Shown: piece after piece, positions 50,052 through 63,060 of the stretch | Numbering within the stretch: position 1 is the first letter of the stretch | Layout: each line of letters starts with the position of its first letter | Source: Rostratula benghalensis | Lineage: Eukaryota > Chordata > Aves > Charadriiformes > Rostratulidae | NCBI GenBank assembly: GCA_013399305.1 | Contig: VXAI01000275.1 | Location: 62,001 to 126,000, forward strand | Direction of reading: 5' to 3' | DNA length: 64,000 nt | Notes under the pieces: generated by a model | Database searches by the model: none | Told to the model about the DNA's origin: nothing | The model's input: the letters and a program-made list of their open reading frames with translations, nothing else | Position numbers and translations under genes: made by a program

Positions 50052-52020
50052 GATTTCTGCATGTTACAGTAGCAAGCAAATAAAGAGAAGTGTTATCTTT
50101 GGATTGTGAGAACAGAGAACAATGGACATTGTAAATCATGACTGCACTGGTAGCATTTATCAGAAGACTCAAGAAGAAAGGCAATAAAGAGAAAGGCCAT
50201 TGGCCATACCTAGTAAAAGCAGTTTATGAAAGCAAACAAGTTCCTCAAGGAGGTCAAAACTTGCTTTCTGTCCTCTAAAAATGACATGGAGAAGTTAGAA
50301 ATTAATGAACATGATTTTGGCAAGATAGCAGCAGTAACTAACCTAAATGAAAGAAGATATAACTAGTAACCCTAATTAGAAGCCAGCCCAGCTGTAAATT
50401 CTGAACGTAGGCTTGGCATACAGCATTAAACAGACAAGGATGGGAAATGCCTTTCTGTCTTTGAATGCTTTGTAAATAACTGTATTTGATGGGGTCTTAC
50501 TTGTAGCAAGTATATGTTCCCAAAACATTGAAACTGATAGAAACTTTCCCATTGACTTCACTAAACTTTGGAGACCCAAGGAATATTACAGCAGTAAAAA
50601 GCTGCTATTATATAATGGCTTCAAGTTTCTCCTGGTAGTGAACATCTTCTAACAGATATGCCAAGAATATATGAATCTGCACAAAGCAGAAGAGACATTG
50701 GATGGTTTCATGTGCTTGCTCTGAGGGATTTTAATTCCTGTGAATGCTCATAGCCCACAGAAGTTTGTTAAATTCACTCAAAGATCAATGCCTATTTCCA
50801 GACACTCAAAAACCTACTCATTAAAACCTCAGTTCTGCATCCACTTGTAAATGTTTGCAGTCTGTTCATGTCATCTAGGACTACCCTTAAGCACAAAATT
50901 GAGCGTGTCACTAGATCTACCCACGACAAAAGAGAAACACAGAAAATCAAGGGAGTTGCAAAGAACTCAAATATCCACATGACAAAGGTGAAGGTCCACC
51001 AGTTAAAGGCCTAAGGCTACATCAGCCCACAGATTCTCCAGGTCAAGTTATTCTTTTATTTGCCTTACTAGAGAGGATTAAAAAAACAACAAATTCCTTT
51101 AAAAAGGTTATGTTTCATATAAACAAATTTCATTTAAATGCAGCTAGGCTCTCAGGTTTTCAGTCAGTAAATCAGAAGAGCTCCACTAATGTCAAAGAAA
51201 TGAGGCTGAAAATCTGCCTTAAAGACTCTTACAAGGCAGATCGAGGTCCTACAGCATTCAGTTCAAAAAGTAGCACAGTGAAGTACTGTCTTCACATACA
51301 CTTCTCAGAGCCTTCTCTTTTGCATTAACTTCAAGTGATGGAGCAAAACAACCTCCATACCTTGAATCTGATGCTTTGATGCTCACTAGGCTCATGCACT
51401 GAACAGTCATCAGAAGATGTTGATTTTGTCTGTGCTCTGTCTCAAACATAGGGTCCATGAACAAGTCATCGGATGTGGATTCTCACAGAAATTTTAGGTA
51501 CTGTACTCAAATTTGTATTTGTTAACTTCCAATGAGAGCCACGTGTTTGGAACTCATCTAATACACCTGCTCTTGCAAAGAAAAGTTATGTTAGGCCATT
51601 CAACGTAACGCGAACCTTTGCTGTTCCAGGCCAATGGCAGATCTCCTGGACTATATTCTCTCTCAGTCATACAATGACTGGGAGCTCTGAAAGTTTAAGC
51701 TAGCATACCCTAGAAACTTGCATTTTCTGTGACAAAGACATAATTGCAGTCATTTATTTATCCCTGAGCTGTACTGATATTAAAGACATGAGCAGCCTGA
51801 CAAGGTGGGTACCACTCCATTCACTCACATGGCTTATACCAGTTTTAAATTTAGCTATGATGAAAATCAAAATAAAGAACATGCACCTTTAGAGAACAGA
51901 AAAATTTACCTTTCTAGGCCTTACAAAGAATTATTCCTGAGTTGATCTTACTGCTCACTGGTCATTTTTTCACAATCTCAAATCCTGCATCAGAAGAATC
52001 TCAGGCTGTGACAGATATAT

Positions 52021-52056
52021 TACATAATAGATACAGATAGAAATATAGATATAGAA
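52021..52056. repeat. Degenerate GATA-like simple repeat
   Basis: Repeated ATAGATA, ACAGATAG and ATATAGATATAG motifs without a fixed period. Low-complexity DNA. Confidence 0.6.
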
Positions 52057-54041
52057 TAATCCATTTACAATTATCAGTCATTACTTTCAAAAACCTGCAG
52101 GATGAGGGCAATTTTATTGAGTTATAAATGGGAAAAAGGCATAAAGAATACAGATAATGCACATTTTTGAAATAGCAATATAAGCATAAACATAAAAATG
52201 TTCAAGTCAAAGTCACATGAAAAATTAGACTAACCTTCATATGCATTATAGACTTGTATGTACAGCATTTTTATGTTAAAAGTAGAAATACAAACTCCAG
52301 AGATGTAACACATCGCAAGAATATAAAATAAATAAACAAAGATGAATGCCAATAAAAGAAAAAGAACAAATACTTGAACCATTTTCCAGAATGATGAGAA
52401 ATTTTGATATGAAGAACCACGGTAGAAGATGTCCAATCTATGACAAGAACATATTTATTTCCAAACAAAATCTCAAGTAGTACAGTCTTCTTGTGCCTGG
52501 GGGTGAATTCAAAGCATTTAAACTTTTATGGGCCCCCTGCACACTCCTGTTGTGGTGCTGAACAATTCCTCTATGAGAGAAACCTCCAGGCAGAACAGAT
52601 TTTCAACATTTTGAACACAGAAATCCAGCTCACTAAGAATGTATGCAGTTATTTCTCCAGGTGGAATTTTTTTGGCAATTTGTAACCCAAGATGACTTGA
52701 GAACAAGGTATAAATGGGTTTATTTTCAGTCTCTGCAGCAGTGTCTTCCTACTGGTCAGTATCTGCAGGAGGAAAGCAATTAAATCTCTGTAATGCAAAA
52801 AGCTATAGTAAATATCAAAAGCAAATCATTAGGCTCTGCACTGGATACAGAATTATGTTTTAGAACCAAATGAAAGATGCACCATTTTTTCACTTTCCTT
52901 TCAATATTGATTGAGGGACACCAAGCACCATCAGTGGTTTTCCAGCTGGAAATATTTTCATCAATTTCTTTGCATAACCAAATATCCTAAGGAAAAACAG
53001 TTTTTTTTCCACTCCTACAGTTCTTGCAAATTAGATTTTATGGTAGATTATTTTCCTTTCCAGAAAAATAGGTCATTTCCCCTGCAGTAATATAGACAAT
53101 CTGAGGCCTATGTTTCCACTTGCAATGAGTACACTGAATGCAACTACCCCTCCAAGCTGGACATTTGCACATGCAATTGACTGTTTCAACAGACAGATTT
53201 CCCCTGACTTCAGAGTTGAACTGAGGCCTAAATACTTAAGCCTTTTTCTACTTTCAATCTCCCTCTCTGAAAATATGGACCATAAATATCCTCTCCCAGG
53301 AGATTAGTCCTGGAACTTTATTGGGCTTAAAGTTACATTCAAACAACGTCCTAATAAAAACAGTGGCTATGGAATAGTAAATAAAATGTGTTCCAAGGAC
53401 ATAAAACCATGATTACAATTACTTCCATTTTTGTATAACTTCAAAAATAAGTGTTTTTTTCTTTATGGATTGGAAAATATAAAGACTCGTTATACAAGAA
53501 TAACTTAAAAAGATGGAAATATACAGTTAAAAAATACCAGAAGATTGCTTAAGAACAGTATTTAAAAACCACAAAATATATTCCCAAGTAGCTACCCAGG
53601 CAGGAAAGCTTTTGTAGAACAAAACAGAAAAATAAAAAAAAGGCAGAAGAAAAAAAAAATTATTTTTTCAAAGTAGTTTCAATTTATTTGGTTTAAAGAA
53701 ATTGGTTTCAACAGGATCTGAAAGGGAGAAAAGAGTATTCTGACCATAACTGCATTCCTAAACCATACCACTTTACACAAACACGAGCCCTAAATCAAGA
53801 GACCTTAAATCAATCATGATTAAACCACATCTTTTTTTTCAATATGTGTGCAAATGCTTCACTTAATCAGGCAGCCCTGAAAGGGCAAAGAGGAGGGAGA
53901 GCCATACAACGACTGATCATTCACATTCTGAGTGTTGCGGCAAAGGGACCACACAGCCACCTCACTGTTTGTCAGAGAAGATTGCCTGGTCATTCCCCAG
54001 TTTTGGCAAAGTTTTCCAAAGTCCTAACAAAGCTTAACATG

Positions 54042-54105
54042 AAAAAAAAAAAAAAAAAAAAACAAAAAAAATACACAAACACACAAAACCCACCCAAACA
54101 AAATG
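54042..54105. repeat. Poly(A) run followed by A/C-rich DNA
   Basis: Twenty-one A residues (54042-54062), then A-rich DNA with CA, CCC and AAAC motifs. The run could mark a retrocopy on the plus strand, but the upstream 200 bp match no transcript I recognise. Confidence 0.85.
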
Positions 54106-57100
54106 AAACCCGTTTGAAAGATTTTGAACCAAATCTGTGTGAAATAAACCAAACATTTCTCCCCACTCCCAAATAACAAAGATAGAATTTCCATCAAAAG
54201 TGCTGTCCCTGTATTAATCTGCAGTGAAGACTCTGGCACCCTTTGAAGTTAAAGGAAAAGCTTCTGCTGCCTTTATGACACCCAGATTCCTGACTGAATT
54301 GAAAAATAACATGTTAATAGGTTTTCTAAACTCCAAACAGCTCTCTGAAGATCAGTCTTGCTCCAGTGATTATAGAAGATGTCAAGGTGACTGGGTTAGA
54401 TGCTTTACTCAAATACTTTGAACTAGGTGAGCTGAAAACAATAGCTCCCTAGAAGGGCTCCTGATTTTGTTGTGCGAGATCTCAGAATGAAGCTCAACCA
54501 GGACAGAATGGCAGATTTGATTAGAAAAACACGGATTCACATTTCAAAATAAAACACCTTCTTTTCTTCTGATTTTACTGATTCTATTTTTTCTACTTTT
54601 TTTCCCCACTGACTCACGTTAGCTAGAATCAAAATTGAATGTCTGTTTTTCATAGTATTTTTATAAATTTCTTCTTTCTTTTTTCCTCCCTAAGGAAGAA
54701 GCAGAAGAAAAGGAAGATTGGAAAAAGAGAGGGATTTTAAGAGAGATAAAATTTTGATTTTTAAATTGATGTTAAATTAACTGAACTTGATGTGTTCATA
54801 TAAAATATAAAAACTATGAATTGCAGAATTGGCATTTTTATATTCTTTGATTATGTATTTTCTATTTCAGGAACTGATTCTTGATTAAGAATTTTCAGCC
54901 AACTTAAAGGCACAAGTATTAGAAGTCCCTGCAATCTGGCATCCTGAGCCCTAATCTTTCAGAGCTGCATAGAGAGATCTGTTTTGAGCAGTAGAGGATC
55001 TATGGTATGATATAGTAGTATATGTAATACAAGCTAGGATAACACAGGGTAGGAGATTAATATTCTGCATCATATTGTGCTCTGTTATTTTTATCCTGCT
55101 GTTTCTTTCACTCACCATCTCATGACTCACACACTCCCCACGCTGGAATTTCTTTCTCAGTCTCGTGGCTCACTGGTGTGTTACGGAAGACGATGCTGTG
55201 GGAAGCCATCTGGAGAATAGTGCTACTGCATAAGCTCCAGGTTGCTCTTAAAAACAAAGAAAGACATCACTTACTGCATAACTGCTCTGACTATTGCAGC
55301 TTCTTTAGCAAACTGTCTTCAGTATTTTTGAGGTTGCAGTTCTTCCTGGTTTGATAGCATCAGTGATGTAGCTGGATATGAGGTGGCAAGAGTGTTCCAA
55401 GTTATATATAGTTACATGGAAAGCTGACACTGCACGAATTTTTAGAAAAATTATAGGACTAATCTCATGAGGTGATAAAGGTCTCTTGCGAGACAGGTTA
55501 ATGAAATTCAACATCAGTATAGGGGCTGTTCCTTACACATTTCTTCATTACCTTTATTACCTCAGGAATACAGTCTTTGATGCCACATTAGACAGACCAT
55601 GAAGGAACTATGCTTCATAAGGCCAAACCACAGTTACTTGATGTGGGATACAAAGCACAGGGGCTTCACTCTTTATACAAACAAGCAAATATTCCCTAAA
55701 CTAGAGACAGTACTTCAATACCATTTGAATTAGCAATTGGACACCCTATCATCCTTCAACAATATACTTGTACCAGAAACTAGCTAGTGAATCACAGGCC
55801 AGAAGATCATGTTTTCTCCTTTTTTACCCTGCCACCTTAGAAAAATGAACTTAATTGGAAAGAATCCAAGCAGCATGGTTCACAGTATATCTTCCTCTTG
55901 CCTAAAAGGGCATTTATGTGGGGAAAGGGTAATAACCTCCTAATTCAGGGATGAGAATTCTACTCAGTAGCAGGATTCCTCTCATGAAGGTACTGGAGCA
56001 ATGAGCTCTCTGAGGACCTTAGTGTGTATCTTGCCAAAATAATCTGCCTTTTTGCTTTGATGGTAGGTAGGAGTAGGCTTCATCATGGAGTATGGTTAGC
56101 AGAAGGATCACTCGTGCTCCATTGAGTTATTTTAGTTTTCACAGAAAAGTGCATCAAAGGATCCCAATAGCCCTTCATCTCATGTTTTTTGATCCCCTGG
56201 TCTGCTTTTGCAATCTGACAGATCTAGTTATAAAGGTAACACTGGAAAACATAAAGCATGTTTTGTTCTCCAAATTTGCCTTGGTGCAAACTTCCTATCC
56301 TGTCACCTTAACTCAAGTCCTTCACATGGATTTCTGATAGTGACTCAGAATAGACAATGAGTCTCTTGTTGGTGAAGCAGCCTAATCCAGCAGAGACACT
56401 TGGTTGCTTGGCATCCAGACCTCAGCATCCAAACACCAGCTCAAGTCACCTATCACATCCTCTGCTCTCTCTTCTTGTCCATTCCCAATGTAACTGGCTG
56501 CTTGGGGGGCAGCAGATGTGCATGATAGAGAAGGCACTGCATACAAAAGGTACCACATACAAATGTCAGACTTTCCCTGAATCCAGAGGGAAGCTTGCCT
56601 CTGTCCACTCCAATCTCAAAATGTGACCTCAACACACCAGTGATGTCATTTCTTCCAGACAATTCCTCCAGATGGAGGACAATCAATTGAAGAGTCTGAG
56701 GAGGATGTGATTAGTGACCTGAAATGAAGCCTGTGCAAATTGCAGTAGAAGCTTCCACTAGAATCTCTTCCACTAGAGTCAGCACCTCAAGACTACAAAT
56801 GCTGTTGCAGTTTGAAAGATGATTACCAGAAAAAAAAAAATCTAAAGGGAATTGGAGCAGCCAGAGAAAATCTTGTTAAAGCAGCAGTGTCCTGCTGTGA
56901 GCAGCTGTGAGCTTTCTATTCAATAGACAGGCTCCTTGGTACTACTACTTCAGACAACAAGTCTTTGCTTGTCAAACTCATATCAGCAGTCAGATAGGAG
57001 AAGGGCTCTTCATTACTTCTAGAAGACAGAAACTCACAGTTCCTACAAATTCAAACAGGCCAGTCTTGAAACGTCCCTTTGTGATAGCTGCTCGTATGTG

Positions 57101-57320
57101 GCTGATGAGCCACAACGGTCTCACTCAATGTGAATTCACAAGAAAACAGTCAATACTATCAAACATACAGCAGCTTCCACTAGAAGCAAAAAAAATTAAA
57201 AGGGAGGATTTCTCTGTCTTGACCCATTTCCAGATACAGCAGCCAGGAGACCGAATGAAGCTTGGACTACACTATTCTTTGACACGTGTTAGGCAATGGA
57301 TGGGATTGCTTCCGCGAAAG

Positions 57321-57335
57321 AAAAAAAAAAAAAAA
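57321..57335. repeat. Poly(A) run (15 A)
   Basis: Fifteen A residues after GCGAAAG. Simple mononucleotide run. Confidence 0.9.
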
Positions 57336-59670
57336 GCTCAACAGTAGAAATCCAATCTTTTAGTAGATTGCCTTGGAATTTTAAAGGGCCAGTTCAAACC
57401 CCAATTTGGCAGCATTCTGATGAGGAACTTGAACCTGAGCATCTAATGTCAATTATAGACCTGAGTGTTGTTCAAGTGTTGTTCCTTTCCCCTCACATGT
57501 AAAATCTAAAGTTTATGGATAAAGACAAACATAAATTATTGGGCGCGGAATACACTGAACCCTAATGTGGGTTGCAAAGGGTTTTGGTCAACTGGCTGTC
57601 AAACAGAGCAGCCCACAATTTTTTCTCACTGCTTCAAGCCTGCAGGAGGTTTCATTCTTCTCCGATAGCCTGAGACATCAAGACCAACCTCTTTCCCCTT
57701 CCTGATCATCCAGTGAGAATGTCAGTGAAGCTCTGATTCTATGACTCTTCATGTGTGTCAATACAGCCTCCTAGTTTTGCTATTTACATCTTTATCTGAA
57801 AAAAATTATTTTGTCACTGTTAAGACATCGTCATGCATGTACTTTTCTCTTCTGAATTAATCCCAATTTAAACCTATGCCTGGGAATTTTCGTCTTTATC
57901 TGATAGTGGATTTCCCATACTCATTTTAGTAGGAGTTCTAGAGAAAAAATAAAACTACCATGTTTTTATTTTAGTGATTCAGAAGAAGGAGTTAGGACCT
58001 AGAAGGGAAACTAAATCCTAAAATATATATGAACGCTATAATTTCCAGATTGATTGACCAAATAGCCTAACATCTGTACTTGCATCCCATGTAACTATCT
58101 TCATGGCCAATGGAGGCCCACCATCCAGTATAAATGTTATCTGGCACGGAAAACAATGAAGAAGGATATTAGTTCTGTTTTCAATGCATCACTGGAAAGT
58201 ACTTAAAGTTACTGATGAAAGATATAACTGAATCTTTAAAGTGAAAGTGTAACCAGTTTCAAAGCAAGACAATGTACTATATTCGGAACAAAAATTAACA
58301 GGAAAGGAATCTGCAAAACCCAAACATCAGTACTCAGTATTTCAGCACCAGAAGTGTGTGAAATATTTCTCCATCTTACACGGAGATGTAAACATACTTT
58401 GTTATTTTTTCAAGAAACTACTAGTAAGTTTTCATCTTACCAGCCTTAACTGATTTATGCAAATCTTATAATTATTCTGTCCATGAATGAATTAGTTGCC
58501 AACCTCACTGTATTTTAAGTAACATCAGCACCAAATGGAGAGAAGTCTTGCTTATTAAGTAGTATTATCAAAACAGTAATTCAGCAAATGTATCTCTGAA
58601 ATCCAGTATTGATATTGAGAAATCTTTCCTAAGAAATTATCTGATGCTGTGGCAACTGTGTTCAAGTTATTGACAGTATGCTCTGCTTGAACTGTACTCT
58701 GTCTAAAATAGAATAGTGAGCTAAGTTCTGACCCCCGTGATGTCAGTGGCACAATGACAAGTGTCTTCAACTGCATCAGGACTGGAACTATTGTTTTTAA
58801 GACAGACAGTGGCAATTACCTAAACTGTATACTTTGACTGCCATGGTAAGGGTTATATTAGCTCTTTCATTTCCATGCATGCAGCTTAATTAGATCAGCC
58901 CTGGTATGTTCAGCAATATGAGAGCTTTCATTCTAAGACATCATTTTTCCTCTATTCCTGCTTCTAACACAGGCATTGTGAGAGCAGAGTTTTTCTCTGT
59001 GAACTGAGAATGTAGACCAGGAGAACATTCACAACGGAAAAGCACAGGATTCGCTGAAACAATACCAGCTCACTTAATATAACATAGTATCAGGTCAGGT
59101 TCATGGTCCTGCAGCAACCAGCTGCCTATCTGCGAAGGCAAATTCAGGCTCGCAAGGCAATGTTGAGTCTGACAGCACGTAACTTCAACAGGTGTTGCTA
59201 GAGCCTGTAGGAAGTGTTGTCTCTCTCAGCCTCAGAGAGGCTGTCAAAACTAACAGGACAGCTTGATAAGGCAGTCTTGCTAACGGCTTTGATAGTTGTA
59301 TAAAGAACTGAGCCATTCACAAATGGAAAAAGAAGAAAAGATGAAAGTATATTTCAGGAGAGTCCTGCACACACAGAGCCGGACACACTGTTTTACTTTC
59401 ACTACAACACTTGAACACCTCAGAATAAGACTATTGAGCTCATAATGGCTAACGGACTGCACAAAATATAGGGCTTAGGAAATTGGTTTTGTTCCTCTTA
59501 ATGCACTCAGCTTCTTTGCTTGGCGTCCTAAAATCTACACAAACAACTAGATCAACACTAGATCCCAGAAAATAATAACATAAGTTCATATTCAAATGAC
59601 AATCTTCCGATGAATGCATTAGTCATTTGTTCCTGTGAAGTCTGCACTTGCTTCAAATGCTGAATGTCTC

Positions 59671-59706
59671 CTGTCAGTGACGTATCTACTGTCAGTGACG
59701 TATCTA
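59671..59706. repeat. Perfect 18-bp tandem duplication with TGACGTA cores
   Basis: CTGTCAGTGACGTATCTA occurs twice in direct succession (59671-59688 and 59689-59706), followed by a further CTGT. Each unit carries TGACGTA, close to the CRE/ATF half-site TGACGT. Identity of the units implies a recent duplication. Confidence 0.9.
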
Positions 59707-60777
59707 CTGTAATCATGGAAGAAGACCAGGCAAGGGTGCCCAATGAGTTTGTTTCATTAAGTATTCATATTTTCTCTGGGAAGTTCTAAGTGAGATGAAG
59801 TAGACTGCAAATGCTCAATTTATTTACAGTAGCTGGGACGAAAGGAATTTTGAAATCCTTTTGAGAAAGAGAAAAGAGCTAGGTGAATATATGCCAAAAT
59901 GGCCAGTGAAACTTGCAGCTGTATAATTTGTAAAGAAAAATTCTTCACATGTACTACAAAGATCTAAATGTTAGCATATGTTCTGAAAAAGGATGTGAGC
60001 ACGTCTGGGTGTGTGTATACAAGCTGTTTAAAAAGAAGCTAGACCAAATGTTCAACATTACAATTTAAATCTGAACCAGCCTGATACTTGCCACAGTGAA
60101 CATTCAGGAGACTTATCTGCCATCACTTCAGGACAGTGCTCTACTTCAGTTACTAAGAGAGACCACCAGTGTTGACATTCACTACATACGAAGTGAAGGC
60201 TTGTGATCAATGCGTAAGCTGCAGACAAAGCTACAAAGAGTGCATATGGAGAAGAGAATGAAGCTGAAAATGTGACATAATCTTTACAATAAACAGTGGA
60301 TCAGCCCCTTTTGGGGCCCTGTGTGCAGCTTTAGGTGCTGGAGCTCAAGACAGGTGAAAAGGCTTACAGGAAAGGTGCTAAAGATGCAGGGCCTCAATAC
60401 ACTGTCATACTGAAAATTGTTTGAAAGACTAGAGTATTTTCCTTGTGAAGCATACAAATAAGAAGACTCTGGGCAAAATGTGTCCTATATAGAACCTGGT
60501 CCATCACATAGACTGGGACGTTTTGTTCTCTGAGAAAAAAAATAATATCCAGGGACAGTGATTAATATGTAAGGCAGGAAATATAAAACAGAAAAGGAAT
60601 TACTTTTTAGACAAAATGGAATTAAGCTACGGAACTTAGTGACACAGGTAATCACACAGGCCAAGTACTTAAATGGATTCCAAAGGGATAGGACACTTAC
60701 AGGAATACCCGGATTATCCAGAGTTATAAATTACAGACAATGAAAACATGGAATAGATTACTCTTCCAGCTACCTTT

Positions 60778-63060
60778 TCATAGAATTGCCGAGGTTAGAA
60801 GGGAACTTTCATATCACCTAGTCCAATCATCACTCTAACAAAAACCATCACTAAAGCCTATTTCTAACAATACATCTACCCATCTTTTAAATACCTCCAG
60901 GGACAGTGACTCAACCACTTCCTTTGGCAACCCATTCCAATGCTTAATAAGACTTTTAGTGTAAATTTTTTCCTAATATCCCATCTAAGCTTCCCCTAGT
61001 GCATCTTGAGACCATTTCCTCTTGTACTATTGCCTATTATTTGGGCGAAGAGACCAACCCCCCACCTCTCTACAACATCCTTTCAGGTAGCTGTGGAGAA
61101 TGAGAAGATCTCCCCTCAGCCTTCTTTATTCCAGGCTAAACTACTGTTCCCTCAGCTACTTCTCATAAGACTTTTTCTCCAGACCCTTCATCAGCTTTGT
61201 TGCCCTTCTCTGATCCCGCTCAAGCACCTCAATGTCTTTTTTGCAGTAAGGGGCCCAAAACCAGACACAGTACTCAAGGTGAGGTCTCACCAGTGCCAAG
61301 TAGAGGGGAACAATCACTCCCCTAGTCTTACTCACCACATGTTCCTAATACAGGCTAGGATGTTGTTGGCCTTCTTGGCCACCTGGGCACACTGCTGGCT
61401 CGCATTCAGACAGCTCCTTTTTTGCCAGGCAGCTATCCAACCACTCTTCCTCAAGCCTGTAGCACTATATGGGGTTGTTGTGACCCATGTGCAGGACCCG
61501 GCACTTTGGCCTTGTTGAACGTCATCCCATTGGCCTCAGCCCTTCAATCCAGCCTGTCCAGATCTCTCTGCAAAGCTTTTCTACCCTCATGTATGTCAAC
61601 ACTCCCACCCAACTTGGTGTCATCTGCAAACTTACTGAGGATGCACTTGATTCCCTTGTCCATATCATTGATAAAGACATTAAAGAGAACCCACCTCAAT
61701 ACCGAGCCCTGGGTAACACCACTCATAAATGGTCGCCAACTGGATTTAGCTCCATTCACCAATATTCTCTGGGCTTGGCCCTCCAGGCAATTTTCAACCC
61801 AGGGGAGAGTACTCCCATCCAAGCCATGGGCAACTACTATCTCCAGGAGCTTACTGTGGGAGACTATAAAAGACCTTGCTAAAGTCTACGAAAACAACAT
61901 CCCCAGCCTTTCCCTCATCCACCAAGCCAGTCACTTTGTTGTAGAAGGAAATCAGGTTTGTCAAGCAGGACGTGCCTTTCATGAACCTTTGCTGGCTGGA
62001 CTTTATTGTCTGCTTGTCCTTCATGCACTGCATAATGGCACTCAGAATTATCTGTTCCATGACTTTTCCAGGTACCAAAATCAGACTGACAGGTTCATCC
62101 CCGGATCCCAGGATCCCCGGATCATCCTTCCGACCTTCTTGTGGTTGGGTGTCATATTTGCTACACACCAGTCAGCTGGGACCTCCCTATTTTGCCAGGA
62201 CTGCTGGTAAATGATGGAAAGTGGCTCGGTGAGCACTTCCCCCAGCTCCCTCAGTACACTCGGGTGGATCCCATCTGGCTTCATAGACTTGTGTATGTCC
62301 AGGTATTGGTGTCAGTCCCCCCCCACCTCCCTTTGGATTACAGGGGCTTCATTCTGCTCCCTGCCCTTTTTTACTAGCTCAGGGGTCTGAGTACTCAGGG
62401 AACAACCTACTCTACTACTAAAGACTGAGGCAAAGAAGGCATTGCATACCTCAGCAGTCTCCTCATCCTTTGTCACTATGTTACTGCCTTCATCTGATAA
62501 AGAATGGAGATTCTCCTTAGTCTTTCTTCTTTTACTAATATATTTATAGAAACTTTTTGTTGTTCTTAACATCCAAAGCCAGGTTAAATTCTAGTTGGGC
62601 TTTGGCCTTTCTAATTTTCTCCTTATAACATCTTTGTAGCCTTCCTGATTGTCCTGCCCCTTTTTCCAAAGGCCAGAAACTCTCCTTTTTTCCTAAGTTG
62701 TAAATATATCTTTCTATTCAGACAGGCCAATCTCTTCCCCCAACAGCTCATTTTTTGGCACATGGGGTAGTCTGCTCCTGCATTTTTAAGACTTCCTTCT
62801 TGAAAAATGTCCAGCTTTCCTGGACAGCTTTGCCCTTCAGAAGTTCCTCCCAAGGGACTCTGTCAAGCAGGCTCCTGAAAAGACCAAAGTCTGTCCTCCA
62901 GAAGTCCATGGTGGCAGTTCTGATGACCTCCCTCCTTGCTTCTCTGAGGACTGAAAACTGTCATTTCATGATCACTATGCCCAAGACAGACTCCTAATGT
63001 CACATCTCCCACAAGTCCTTCTTTATCCTTTTAAAAAGTCCTTTTCAAAATACTTAGGAC
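60778..63060 (-). mobile_element. CR1 LINE, 5'-truncated, endonuclease end to 3' end
   Basis: The longest continuous CR1 segment here. On the minus strand: the end of the endonuclease domain (GDVTLGVCLGHSDHEMTVFS near 62940-63020), linker (MDFWRTDFGLFRSLLDRVPW and VQESWTFFKKEV), KKFLYKYISKRR-like region (near 62540) and AEVCNAFFASVFSSRVG (near 62420). RT follows: [50 protein letters not shown] and [14 protein letters not shown]. The C-terminal [17 protein letters not shown] is near 61280. The 3' UTR ends in a TCCAACCTCGG-type, non-repetitive variant (CGGCAATTCTATG, 60778-60790). Both RT catalytic motifs (VDF, FADD) survive, but repeated frameshifts and stops show it is old. It differs from the 16.3- and 46.2-kb subfamily in its 3' end. 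Sequence upstream of about 63060 is not recognisably CR1. Confidence 0.93.

Larger units (their letters stand above)
46761..60777. other. AT-rich DNA without a recognisable gene
   Basis: A 14-kb stretch in which I recognise neither gene nor transposon. It contains a small GC-rich island with CTG triplets (47880-48080), a nested inverted repeat (49999-50051), degenerate GATA-type repeats (52021-52056), poly(A) runs (54042-54062 and 57321-57335) and an 18-bp tandem duplication (59671-59706). The largest open frame, 146 codons at 56907-57347 plus, ends in a lysine run read from poly(A) and is probably chance. Confidence 0.55.

Noticed and set aside
53844..54062. Possible processed pseudogene ending in poly(A)
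   Set aside because: The 200 bp before the A run match no transcript I know, no flanking duplication was found, and processed pseudogenes are rare in birds, where CR1 does not use poly(A).
56907..57347. 146-codon plus-strand open frame
   Set aside because: Ends in lysines read through the poly(A) run at 57321-57335; no recognisable domain.
61422..62210. 262-codon plus-strand open frame
   Set aside because: It lies antisense to the CR1 RT at 60778-63060; the minus strand carries clear RT motifs, so this frame is a shadow.
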